A stretch of DNA of 64,000 bases from assembly GCA_001692895.1 (NCBI GenBank), contig KV748236.1, positions 682,241 to 746,240 on the forward strand, in the 5' to 3' direction. Made by a program: the position numbers and the translations under genes. The notes beneath the pieces were generated by a model that was not told the DNA's origin, searched no databases, and saw only the letters and a list, made by a program, of their open reading frames with translations. Positions 25,601-36,264 of the stretch are shown here, in pieces; within the stretch, counting starts at the first letter, position 1, and the number at the start of each line of letters is the position of its first letter. Source of the DNA: Cenococcum geophilum 1.58. Lineage: Eukaryota > Ascomycota > Dothideomycetes > Gloniales > Gloniaceae.

Positions 25601-27913
25601 TACAGGCAGTAGCGGGTAATATGCTCAAGGGTCTTGCGATTAGTATCATTTTTATAGCTAGCGCGGTCTAATATTTTCTTAAGTCGCTGTACTAACGGAT
25701 ATCTAAAGCGTTGGTGTAGGCGTCGCAATTCTATATCAGTTAAATAGCATGGGTTTTAGTTAAAGGACTTGGTAATAAACATATATAATAAAATATTCTA
25801 TAGTAGAAATGGGTGTCCAAATCAGCGTATAACTGGTACGGTCTTTAAGGGGGTTATTAGGACATTCTTTAGGTTGTTAAAGTATACTTATAATTTATCT
25901 ATATCTACTAGGCAAAATAGGAAAGGGGTGTCAACTTTAATAACGTGAAACTCTACTATACCTATTAGTGTAGCTACCTTAATAGAACTAATAGAAGATG
26001 TAGAACCTATTCCAAACTATATACTAACTATGCCTCTTATAGACTTATTTAACTATACTTTATTAATCTTCTAAAGCGCAAGAAATTAGCTATATCCTAC
26101 TATAGAACGTTTAAAGGCTCTAGTGTCAATTATTACACCTATAAACTTTAAGGAGGTATAGTATAAGGTTGTATTATACGCAAACGGGTCTATGTTAGTA
26201 GGGAATATATCTATTATAGTATCAATAGTTATAACTGCGTAGCTATATGCTCTGTTAGCCAGTTCTAAAGCTATAGCGGTCGCGTTGTCTGGTTCAATCT
26301 TACCGTACAAAGTATAGTATACTATAGTCTAGTCGTCCTCGTTTAATAGAGTGCTAGGGTTTATATTAACTACTAGGGCGTTAAATGCGTCGGTAATCTC
26401 GTTATCTAAGTTATTATCCTCGTCGTCGTCGCCTTTATAGTCTATAATATATTACTTTATTCGCTCCTAGAAGCGGTCCTTAAACTTATTTTTAAACTTA
26501 GTCTTAGACTCTTCTTACTCCTCTTTAGTATGTTTTTATAAGCGATATCCTTCCTTATTATATATAAAGCAATATAGTTTCTATCGGCTGTGGTTATATA
26601 GGGGGTTACTATAGTTGCTACGGTTGTTACGGTTATAGTTATTATCTCTTTTATAGAATTATCGGTCCATAAAGAAAGCTTATATCTTCTCCGCATGATC
26701 TTTTTTATATACTATAATAGACGATTAAAGTTTATTAATAAGGGCTTTAAAGTTATCCGGTGGGTTAGAGACTGCATATCTATATACTAGTATTCCCTAG
26801 CAAGAAGTGACGATTTTATTATAAAGGAAGTCTATGGTTTATAAGGTAGGTTTAAGGCCATGCTATAGTTAATAAAGTCTATAAATTAACAATTAGAGGT
26901 ATTTACTTATAGACTTATCTATATTTCCTGCCATTACTATTATAAGTATAATGGTATTCCACTTATCTAGGTTCTTGCGTTAAAATCCTAGTCCTTTAAA
27001 GAAATTCTAAAGGTGTTCGCAAGTTTTGGCAAATGGTAGGCAGGACAGTTAGTTTATATAAAAGTGGTCTAAAGCTAGTCCTTTTAGTATAGTAGGGAAT
27101 GCCTTAAGGTAGGCTTTTTGGGGTACATCCGCTCGATTACAGATGTCGTAAAATATTGTTAATTTATAGTTAAGGCTTTCATTTATGCCGCCGTATTTCT
27201 ACTCCTCCGTATATATCTTGGCTATATTCGCGATCTCTTTTCTATAGCCTTATATTATATCCACAGGGGTATATATAGGTGCCGGAGTCTATATAGGTGC
27301 GGGGGTAGCATATATAGGTATAGGAGCAGTATATGCTAGTATAGAGGGTAACATAAAAGGGGAAGTAGTCGGTATACCGGTTGGTTGGGTTGCGGTAGCT
27401 TTAGCTTATTATTACTTCTCTAAAGTGCCCTTTATTATATATACCTTAATTAATCTGGATAGTATTAGTCCGTACTTATTATCGGCTAATTTAATCATCT
27501 CTCTGCTCTATTTGGTTTAGTCTTCTTCTTATACTATATTATATAAAGACTAAGGGAGCGTTTTGCCTCGTTTATGGTTAACATTAACCTATACTCCTCT
27601 AATATTTAGGCAATTACGTAGTTGCTAAAGCCAGTATAAGGGGATTTGCGTGAAAATATCAACCGTAAAGTCCTTAAAATCTCCCTAGAACAATTCCTAG
27701 AGTGTTAAGTCTAGCTAGTTATATATCTCTATATATAGATACATCTTATATTATAAGTAGTTAGTTAGCTCGTCCTTAGTAACTTCTATTAGGTTAATTC
27801 CATCTTCCCATTTAACTGCTTCTTCTTCCTAGTCTTTCTCTGTTCCTAACATCTTATATTTTATATATTATTCAGGTGGGTGTAGGTAAGGGTAAGAGTA
27901 TTCGTAGGGTAAA

Positions 27914-27990
27914 GGTAGGGGGACGGTTAAGGAGGCGGTTAAGGGGACGGTTAAGGAGGCGGTTAAGGGGGCGGTTAAGGGGCGGTCAAG
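27914..27990. repeat. 12-bp G-rich tandem repeat in the copia leader
   Basis: About six units of CGGTTAAGG(G/A)GG lie between the 5' LTR and gag of the minus-strand copia element. The cytosine-rich strand is the transcribed RNA sense. Confidence 0.75.
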
Positions 27991-28232
27991 GGGGTAAGGG
28001 GTAAGGTGTTCTGCGCAGTAATCTTCCGGAATAGATAGAACGAGATATCTAGAAGTCGTCGTGGATACCAGACAAGTACTCCTAGGGGGTTTCTCTTCTT
28101 CTCTTTAACTAAAATAGGCTAATACAAAAGGTAGATAAGTACAACTATCTTCCAATCCGCTGCAAGGTGGATAGTATAACTGTCTTCTAAGCTATCTGCG
28201 TGTTTCCTAATCTGTGCGCGCTCACTAATTAG

Positions 28233-28413
28233 TGTTGGAATACTTTAACAACGTACAGAATACATATATCACAATGATATATACTATGCGGTGTTGTTAA
28301 TGGATTCTTAAGGTTCTATTCTACAATGCAGTGTTGATGGTACATATACGCGTCTCGCGTAGATCACGTGTCCTACGCACGTAACACGTGAAACGAATGT
28401 ATATATACCGACA
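28233..28413 (-). repeat. LTR (5' in element orientation) of the copia element 22458-28413
   Basis: The 181-bp partner LTR has one terminal RIP change (TGTTGG for TGTCGG). It is followed by CGAAG and then transporter pseudogene sequence. Confidence 0.92.
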
Positions 28414-29149
28414 CGAAGAGATCTTCAGCAATTGGAGGAGTTTCAGAGTTATTACCCCGGACGTTAGCCTGCTCTTATTAACCGGATTCGATCATCATTG
28501 TGAGACTACTAACTGCGTCGATTTTATCTTGTCGGTTGCAAAATTTGCCAATTGTAGCCTGGAAATCAGAAGCGAAGTCCAAATTTCCAGGGTTTAGAGA
28601 TTCCCCGGCATTAAAGTCTTGTTCGAGGACGCCCCTTACACGCTTTTGCTTCCTGGAGGATATCTAGAGAAGGAGAAGGGTGTGACAAATTCCAATATTG
28701 ATAAGCTCTGTAGTAGTCGCAGGGGCGGTTTGTAATAGTAGAAATCGTTCCTTATATTCCTCTCTTGGAAATCCAGAGTTATGAACTCCATGATCCGAAT
28801 TTACCTATTCCTTGATTTAATTTTGGAATATGTCTGGAAGCATACTAATCCCGTTAGAGATAGGAGAAAAGATTTAAGCAGTCCAAAGATAACCTCGAGA
28901 TATACTAAAGAGAGTTTCCCAAGCTACCTCATTTTTCGCGTAAGATAAATCCGCATGCAGCTTATCATGCACGCCAATAAGGCTAGCCATGGCTGACTTT
29001 AGGGCCATTGCTCCTTTATTAACATCTCGCGTCTGGTCCCCATTATCCGGAGATTCACTTATAGTACCTTGCATTTTCAACGACTTCTCTTTTCGTAAGA
29101 TGGTCTTGACCGGCTTCGAGATAATCGGCCCGCGCTTTCAGTACCACCT

Positions 29150-29297
29150 TGTCGACCGGAAAATTGAGGTCAGGAAACTCGTGTGAAGATTGATCTATGG
29201 AAGAAAAGAGGCTATATATACATGGGGTAGGTGGCAAAGGCTGACGTCGACAATGACGACGATTTGAGGCTGTTACGTCATTGCCACCTGATCGACA
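29150..29297 (-). repeat. short solo-LTR-like insertion B in the transporter pseudogene
   Basis: The segment runs from TGTCGACCGG to GATCGACA on the plus strand, about 148 bp, and contains a TATA motif (GGCTATATATA). It shares a 45-bp core with insertion A. It interrupts the pseudogene between EEVEKYAV and LKARADYL. Flanks are CACCT and CGTCT, an imperfect 5-bp duplication differing by two transitions. An internal TCGACA at 29247-29252 is an alternative end. Confidence 0.5.
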
Positions 29298-29353
29298 CGT
29301 CTGTGTTGTTACTGCATATTTCTCGACCTCTTCGAAAACATTGCGCCTGCTGG

Positions 29354-29475
29354 TGTCGAAAGAACTCGTGTGTAGATTGATCTACGAAGAAAATAAGGCT
29401 ATATATATACGGTGGATGAATCACAGGCACCCCTGATCTAACCCTAATATAGTAGTAATCGGTACTGGGTCGACA
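29354..29475 (-). repeat. short solo-LTR-like insertion A with perfect 5-bp TSD
   Basis: The segment is 122 bp, TGTCGAAAG...GGGTCGACA on the plus strand. GCTGG is duplicated exactly at 29349-29353 and 29476-29480. It contains ACTCGTGTG, AGATTGATCT and GGCTATATATA, shared with insertion B. The pseudogene reads ITS before it and TSRRNVFEEV after it, so it lies in former coding sequence. The TG...CA ends, TATA box and 5-bp TSD argue for a solo LTR from a very small-LTR element. Confidence 0.65.
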
Positions 29476-30281
29476 GCTGGTGATCGATAGAATGAGGGAC
29501 ACTCAAATTGCAATCGCAAACCTAAACAAAAATGCCAGGAGCAGTTGCCTTGTGAATTCTAACCCTTCCGTAATAGTAGAGAACTGGCCTGTATGCGTTA
29601 AGGATATTCCCGAGAAGATGGGGAAGGGGACCATTGGATCTTGCGGCTCGACTGGTCGATACGCTCGGAGCGTGTTCGAAACCCTAGTTACGCTATGAAC
29701 TGACTTGGAGTAAGAAGCTTTACAGAAAGACAAATCGAATAGCAGATATAAGCCAGAGCGTAGAGACGGCATAGATACTGCTGTTGTAGTCTTGAATATT
29801 TCCACCGGGGAGTAAAATGTGTTCTCGGGCCTTGATGGCGTAGAAAATGGTTAAACAACACATAGATGTAGACACACATGTCGCCAAAAGGTTGAAAAGC
29901 ATGGTCTTCATGAATTTTGCGCGTGGTAGAAGACCTTGAGAAACAATTGTGGTGAGGGTTGTTAGGTATCCAACTGTCACTGTTATGCCCGCTATAGTAT
30001 TGCTTTGGTGCATACACTAATCAATTGACTGAGTAGGAACACCAACCGATGGCTTGCATTGCTACAGCAATAGTCGTAGGCAAACTGCCTTTGAGCATCT
30101 TTAGCACGGTGTTAACATCTAGGCCGGGGCGGTCGCGGAGGTTATTGAAGCGCGACGTTGAAGAAGATTTGGCAACTTGAGATTCGACCAGCCTCTGGCC
30201 ACTTAAAAGCCCCGGTCGATGCTTCTGCTCATTCGTCTCCGCCGGGCCTGTATCGGTAGAGAATGGTAAGATGTTGAGCAT

Positions 30282-30733
30282 GTGCTTCTAAACATCTGAA
30301 GCAAAATTTAGCTATTGGGGGTCGGATATGTGACGTAATCTCCTCTCCCTACCACTACCACTAGAGTTTTAAACCCTTTTCTAAGCTATTTAGTATCATG
30401 CTTGGATAGATTTCCCGCTAATCTCACCTTCGAGACCATGAAAATATTATAGGCTACCTTTTTCTACCCAGTGACACGCCTGTGTAATTTTGAATTGGGC
30501 CAGTTAGTGTTAGGTTAGAAGGTGAATCTGGGCTGGCGCTCGGCCAACTTTATTTGGAGAACTTCACTATCCAGGTCCATAAGTGATTTGATGAATAACC
30601 TAGAGTATTAAATCTAAAATGCTTTCTAGGCTATTGGATATGTGGTCTTAGAGCCTCACCGGGCCCATTCGTGCAGCACTTTTTAACCTTACTAAACACT
30701 TCTCACTCCTGCCCTTAACACCTTGCGCTTTCG
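30282..30733. other. intergenic, no feature seen
   Basis: This 450 bp lies between the start of the transporter pseudogene and the 3' end of the acetylesterase gene, both read leftwards. I see no ORF, tRNA or repeat. Confidence 0.6.
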
Positions 30734-31597
30734 CTAAATGCAGCTACCTTGTATGCTACTCGTCGAATTCTTCAGGTAGCTACTCAACGCACTCCCTCCG
30801 CACTTCAACCCCTTCACAAATGCCTTGGCCGCCGTATCCGCCCCAACCGGGCTCGTATGCGTATGGTCATTAGGGTAATACGCATCCACAACCGTCGCGC
30901 CGAGCGCCTGGAAGATGTTCGCCACATACTGGCCGTGATCGACAAACGCAGCCGCGGCGCCAATAGCTGTTGCCGAGGCTGAAGAATACGTAGTGAAGCG
31001 GCTAGGCGTGTACAAGAACGTGCCGTTCTCCCACGGGTTGTTGGGCGTCGGGGAAGATACGACGACCTTGGCGCCCTTGGCAGCGAACAGTTTCCCAGCA
31101 TTGGTGATGTAGGCTGGATAGGTGAGGACGGTTACGGCTTCGTTGTCGTAGGTGGAGGCGCAAGTCTCGGAGCCTGCGCCGGGGCAGTCTGTGCGGCCGT
31201 TGTCGTTGGGTGTGAGAGATCCACCGTCATTGTGGCCGAACTCAATGACCACAAAATCACCGGCGACGAGGAGGTCGGCTATGGCTTGGAAGCGGCCTTC
31301 GACTGTGTAACTACGGGCGGAGCAGCTAGCCACGGCTTTGTTCACGACGGGGACTGAGAGTGAGTATTGGAGGTAGTGTCCCCAGCCTAATCGTATCAAT
31401 GTCAGGAAGAAATGCTCAGACTTGGAGAGTAAATATGATCAGAAGAGAACTGCTTTCTGACCTTGCGTTCCTCCACCACCTTCTGCCATCGTCGAGTCTC
31501 CAGCAAGATAGACTGTCGGGGTACGGTTGGAGAGGGCATTGGGTGCTGCAACGACTGTTGGAACGAGTGCAAGTACTAGAGTTAAAAAGGAATACAT
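30734..31597 (-). CDS. rhamnogalacturonan acetylesterase (CE12, SGNH hydrolase), secreted
   Basis: Removes acetyl esters from the rhamnogalacturonan-I backbone of pectin outside the cell. The model is complement(30734-31386, 31462-31597): two exons, a 75-bp GT-AG intron, 262 aa, close to the usual length for the family. The product begins with a hydrophobic signal peptide (MYSFLTLVLALVPTVVAA). It then shows the SGNH blocks: GDSTMA with nucleophile Ser35, GGTQGWGHYL restored across the splice, EFGHNDGG (block III) and DHTHTSPVGAD (catalytic Asp/His). All catalytic positions are present and the frame is clean, with no sign of RIP although it lies between two transposon blocks. The start is the only in-frame ATG before the signal peptide. 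The fold is certain. The exact pectin substrate is inferred from the family. Confidence 0.88.
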
Positions 31598-32038
31598 TTT
31601 AGACTCTCAATATGTACAGTGAATCGAATACCAATTAAATCAAGGGGTTAATACAAATTCACCTTAACCTATTCGTTTATTTTGATATCCACCTCCTGCC
31701 AATTGAGGCTAAATAGCTTTATAGCGTAACGCCAATCTAGCTTAGGGGCCATTCGGTTGCAAATCGCCTCCAGATCAATCTTCTTGATCTGTGCACCTTT
31801 TAGTGTTGATTAGCTTGTAATCAGTGGCGTCTACTACCATGGCTCAATGAGTCTAATTAAATAAGCTGATCGTTCAGCGAGGCTCCAGATGAGGCTCTCA
31901 GAATTTGACGTCGCACAATGAGTGATTAATTTTGGTGAGCTATCCGAGCGATCTTAGCGATCACTTCTGCTACCACTTCTATCGCGACTTTAGCATATGG
32001 TGTAGTCCTCCAGATCTTCAATTGGCGCCCCTACTATG

Positions 32039-32244
32039 TGACGATGGTACTGGAGGAGTCCTCCACATGCGTTTCCTGCTTACATAAGCAGAGTCCCTTC
32101 TTGTTCGGTCTCCGCAGCAACCACTTCGGTATCCGTAGTAGTCACCCCGGACCCCGTAGATATAGGCCTATATCAAGGCCCATATTCCTTATAATTAGAT
32201 TCGATAGATTCATTTATTCTTTTATCCTTAGATCTAGTTTATTA
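32039..32244 (+). repeat. 5' LTR of the copia element 32039-43902
   Basis: The 206-bp LTR starts TGACGATGGTACTGG and ends GTTTATTA. It shares with the 3' LTR a long unmutated block (GGAGTCCTCCACATGCGTTT onward to about 32165). Confidence 0.92.
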
Positions 32245-32259
32245 GGTTATAAGCACTCG
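32245..32259 (+). other. primer-binding site, initiator tRNA-Met half type
   Basis: GGTTATAAGCACTCG adjoins the 5' LTR. GGTTATGAGC is the complement of the initiator tRNA-Met anticodon arm, and the single A for G is RIP-compatible. The site parallels the one in the element at 18135. Confidence 0.5.
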
Positions 32260-35200
32260 TTGCTACTAAGCTGCGACGTCAGAAGATTAACACCTTACCA
32301 CAGGTTGCATCAAGGGTTACTATACCCGTGCTAGGTCATTCCTTACTACTCTGCATTATTTCTTATTATTAAATCTACGCGTTAAGTTCGTGTATTTACG
32401 CGTCAAATCCTTTTATTTACGCGTCGCCATGGGTAAAGATTATCTAGGCATTTAACACCTTAAGAAAGACGGCTTAAATTGGCCCTAATATTGGACGCAG
32501 CTTAGCACGTACCTACGTGGTAAGGGCCTTTTGTATATTATTTAGGAAGATACGGGCCTACCCCTCTACCCAAAGCTCTAGGAAGAGAAGCCTACGATAT
32601 CTATTAATTAAGTACTAAAGGACGCCGATAAGGAGGAGCGAGACAAGATCCTTAAGAGGTCTCAAATTATTGCAAATACTAATGATTTAATTTACTCAGC
32701 TAATAAGGCACTCTCCTACAAGTATAATAAGGAGTTTAAACAGTACAGTAAGGAAGACGGCAAAGTCTATTTAGTTATCCTTAGTATAATTAATAATAAG
32801 ATCCTTACTGCCTTAAAACATAAGCAGACGGCGAAGGACTATATTAATTACCTTAAGCAGACGTTTAAGGCCTGTGGCTTAATCCATAAGGCCAATATAT
32901 AGGAGACTTTTATTAAGCTCTGTTTTTAATTAGACTAAGCAGTTACTACTTTCTTAAGCTATTACCAAGAAGCGGTTTAAGGAGTTAAGTAGGTAAAGCT
33001 TGCCCTAGATAACAAGATTATTAACTATTAATTTATTAACGCCGTTAACGAATACTTCCCTATATAGGCTTAAATCCAACGTAATAAGATTCGCGACGGC
33101 CACACAATTATACTAGTCCAATTAATCGCTAACCTTACTAATAAGGCTCGGCGAAAGGACTTACTTAAGAGCTTCGCCTTAGTTAATAAGCCACCAGGTA
33201 ACTCTAGTTAAGGACGCGGCAATAGCCGTAGTCGCGGCAATAGTTAAGGCAGAGGCGGGGGAGCTGGCCGTAGTGCCTCATTAGGCAATTAAGGCTCTGC
33301 CAAGGATGCTTTAAACAAGTATAGATAGTGCAAGCTAGGTCATCTAGGTGGCGAGGATAATTGCTAGATAAAGCACCCCTACCTAAGGCCTAAATGGTGG
33401 AGACCTGAAGAGAGACGACCTCAGCGCTTAGGTGACGGAGCAGCCTTAACGACTACCAATGAGGCCTCTAAGGGGACATCCAATCGCCCCTCTTAAGCTA
33501 CCAATTCGGCAACTAGAGGGATCTTTGCTACGCAGGCCATTAGGCCAGCAGCTATAGCTTTAGGAACAAATATTAAGGACTCCTGGATAGCCAACAATTG
33601 CTCGAATATTTATATAGGCAATAACATTAGGAAGTTTATCTAGTATTAGGAAATTAAACCTATCTAAATCTAGACAGGAGGAGGCCTAATAAAGGCCATT
33701 AGCGTTAGATTAGTTAAGCTTATAGTTACCTAAACTAACCACTTAGCCTATATAATTACATTTACTAAAGTATATTACTATCCTAACTTCTTTACAAATA
33801 TCGTCTCGCTCAGTATTCTATAAGAGAAAGGAGTCTTCTTTAACGGTCTCTATAACATAATTAACTTCATTAAAGATTAGGTAGAAATAGCCTATATCCT
33901 ATATATTAACGGACTTAATTTATTTATACTAGTAGACAACCCTATAGAGGTTCCTTTTACAATAGCTCTGGCTACTGCATAATCGCGCCTCTATAAGAAA
34001 GGTGTGCTTACTAAAGCTACTATAGAGACTTAGTATAAGAGACTATAACATCTTCCTCCTAACTAGATACGTTAACTGGCCAGAAGTATAAAGGGGATTA
34101 TAGTTACTAAGGATAAGCCATTTTACTATAAGGACTGTCACCTTAGAAAGGCCAAGAAGTAAATATTAAGACGCCCACAATAACGCAGCAATTACATATT
34201 TAAAAAGGTGCACGTTAATATAGTTAGGCCATTAAAATATAAAGGTCTCCATAGTAAGAAGTACTAGGTACTATTTACTAATAACCAAACACGCTTTAGA
34301 TAGATCTACTATATATTAAATAGAGGCTCCGCGGCCTCTACCTTAAAGCAATTTGTCTGTATAATTAAGACTTAAACAGGGATAATAATTAGCTGCTTCC
34401 GATTAAATAGAGCTGCTAAGTAGTTTAGTAAGGATATAACCGATTTCTTTAAGAACGAAGGCATAGTTACTAAGGCCTCTACCCTATATACTGCATACCA
34501 AAATAAAATAGTAGAGAAGGCCAACTACTTAGTTAAAGAAAGGGTTAGGGTAATGTTAATTAAAACTTAATTGCTACTAAAGCTCTAGCCTAAAGTTACT
34601 AAGGTAGCCGTATACGGGCTTAATATATTGCCTATATTAGTTAATAAGGACAAAGTTTCGCCCGCTTAAGTAATAGCTTACGCCCTAGGTAATACCAATT
34701 CTACAATTATATACGCTAACTAGAAGATCTATAGCTATCCTACCTACGTCCATATTAATAAAAAAGACCCTTAGTAGTAGTAGGGTAATAAGTTTATTAT
34801 AAAAGCTTAGAAAGGACAATTAGTTAGCTACAAAGGTTTATATATATATCGCGTCTATCTACCTCACAAGAATAGGGTCGTTTAATTAAGCAGCGTCACC
34901 TTTAACGAATTAGGAACCTTTCTTACTACACTAATTAGTGAGAAAGAAGGTGGCGACAATAATATCTGCTAGATACTACTTAAGGAACTTCCTACCAAAG
35001 ACACTACACCGGAGGTCTCTCGGTCACTGTAGGAAGGAAGTAAGGCTTCTCAGTCACCGCAGGAGGCAGATAAGGTCTCTTAGGCCTCTTAGTTGGGGGG
35101 TAACTCTCAGTCGGGGGGTGCCTCTAACAATCACGATATCGCACCACAGCTTAATCAACCTCCCCTCACTAACAAAGAACAGGCAGGTCTTAACTAGCAA

Positions 35201-36078
35201 GAGCTACCTAATCTAGGAGGACACCTCCGTTAGGAAGTAACTCCCCTAAGGGATATCTACTAGGAGGATCTAAAGCAGATTCTGCCTAAGTACTTAGATA
35301 ATAAACCTAAACCTATAGCGAATACTTATATATAGTTAAAGCTACGGCTTAACTATAGCGTACTCTATAGAACTAGAAGGAAGGAGCTGGCTATAAAGGC
35401 CACCTACCTTACCCCGTCCTTCGCCTATACATTTATAAGTGCTCTATTACAGCCTTAGTAAATAAGGATAATTAAAGGACTACCTCTAGAGCTATAGAAC
35501 TAGAAGGAAGCCATAAATTTAATATTTAAGAAGGAGTGGAAGGCTACGGTGGATAAGGAATAGGAGTCTCAAATAATAAATATCTTATTTAAGATCGTCG
35601 AACTTCCACCTAGAGCTAAGGCTCTACCTATTAAATAGGTCTTTATATACAAATTTAATAAGAACAACGTCCTATTTAGATAAAAAGCATGGCTAGTATT
35701 ACGCGGTAATAAGCAGCGCCTAGGAATTGACTATGGCGATATATTCGCAAGCGTCATTTAACCTAGTATATTTAAGCTACTGATGGCCCTAGTTGCTGTA
35801 TACAATCTAGAGTGTAAGCACTTAGACGTAATCACGGCCTTCCTTAATGGGAAGCTTGACCGTAAGAATATCTATATTCAGCTACCAGAAGGATACCGCT
35901 AGTATTAAAAGGACGGCGTTACTCTTATAGGCCTACTGCTTAAGGCTCTCTACAGTCTTAAGTAAGCGCCATATCTTTAGTATAAGGAGCTTAAGAGCTT
36001 CCTTATCACCCTTAAATATATACCAATTCTAGCTAACCTATACGTCTTTGTCAGCCAGCAAAGCGGCTAAATTATCAT

Positions 36079-36264
36079 TGTCGGGAATAAGGCAAGTTGC
36101 CGTCGCATAAAGCATATTGCCGTCACGTGTCGACGTGGCCCTAGCGTGGTAAGGAACCTTAAGTTCCTTACCCCTTTCCTTATTCCTATCAATAAGAATT
36201 AACCAATATCACTATAACCCTACTTAAGTAGTCGTTATTAGTAAGTCACCCTGTATTTCCAATA
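36079..36264 (+). repeat. 5' LTR of the copia element 36079-42339
   Basis: The 186-bp LTR contains the palindrome GGTAAGGAAC-CTTAA-GTTCCTTACC at about 36150-36174. It is followed by CTAATTAGTGGTTAA, the candidate primer-binding region. Confidence 0.92.

Larger units (their letters stand above)
22458..28413 (-). mobile_element. Ty1/copia retrotransposon, complete with LTRs and TSD, RIP-degraded
   Basis: The 181-bp LTRs at 22458-22638 and 28233-28413 have TGTCGGAATAC...ATACCGACA ends. CGAAG is duplicated exactly at 22453-22457 and 28414-28418. Minus-strand coding is RIPped. RNase H near 23050-23300 resembles that of the other fungal copia copies here. Gag/protease-type sequence is at about 26086-26310 on the minus strand (open for 74 codons, including GVIIDTRAF) and beyond. 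The leader has a 12-bp tandem repeat at about 27914-27990. Just inside the 5' LTR is CTAATTAGTG, shared with two other copia elements. It interrupts the ArAE_2_N pseudogene. Confidence 0.88.
22028..30281 (-). pseudogene. ArAE_2_N/DUF2422-type membrane transporter gene, broken by four insertions
   Basis: Coding pieces on the minus strand are 30281-29476, 29353-29298, 29149-28414 and 22457-22028. They follow the fungal ER/plasma-membrane 6-TM transporter family (PF10337; yeast Bre4 relatives) in order. The start is MLNILPFSTD. Then come LKMLKGSLPTTIAVAM, TVGYLTTLTTIVSQGLLPRA, SNTLRAYRP, TSRRNVFEEVEKYAV, SLIGVHDKLHADLSYAKNEV, ISMLPDIFQ, FADLKVKDGTMKRDRL, DPEHLQLSNAWERGGN and HLRQTQTFLFEQRL. A canonical intron survives at 29684-29723. 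Damage includes a frameshift near 30015, a stop near 29504, further stops and frameshifts beyond 28880, two solo-LTR-like insertions, a 6-kb copia insertion and loss of the C-terminal half at the gypsy junction. The family role is export of aromatic or other small molecules, poorly defined; this copy cannot work. Confidence 0.72.

Noticed and set aside
28874..29237. Separate small minus-strand genes
   Set aside because: They are pieces of one transporter pseudogene in different frames or run through a solo-LTR-like insertion.
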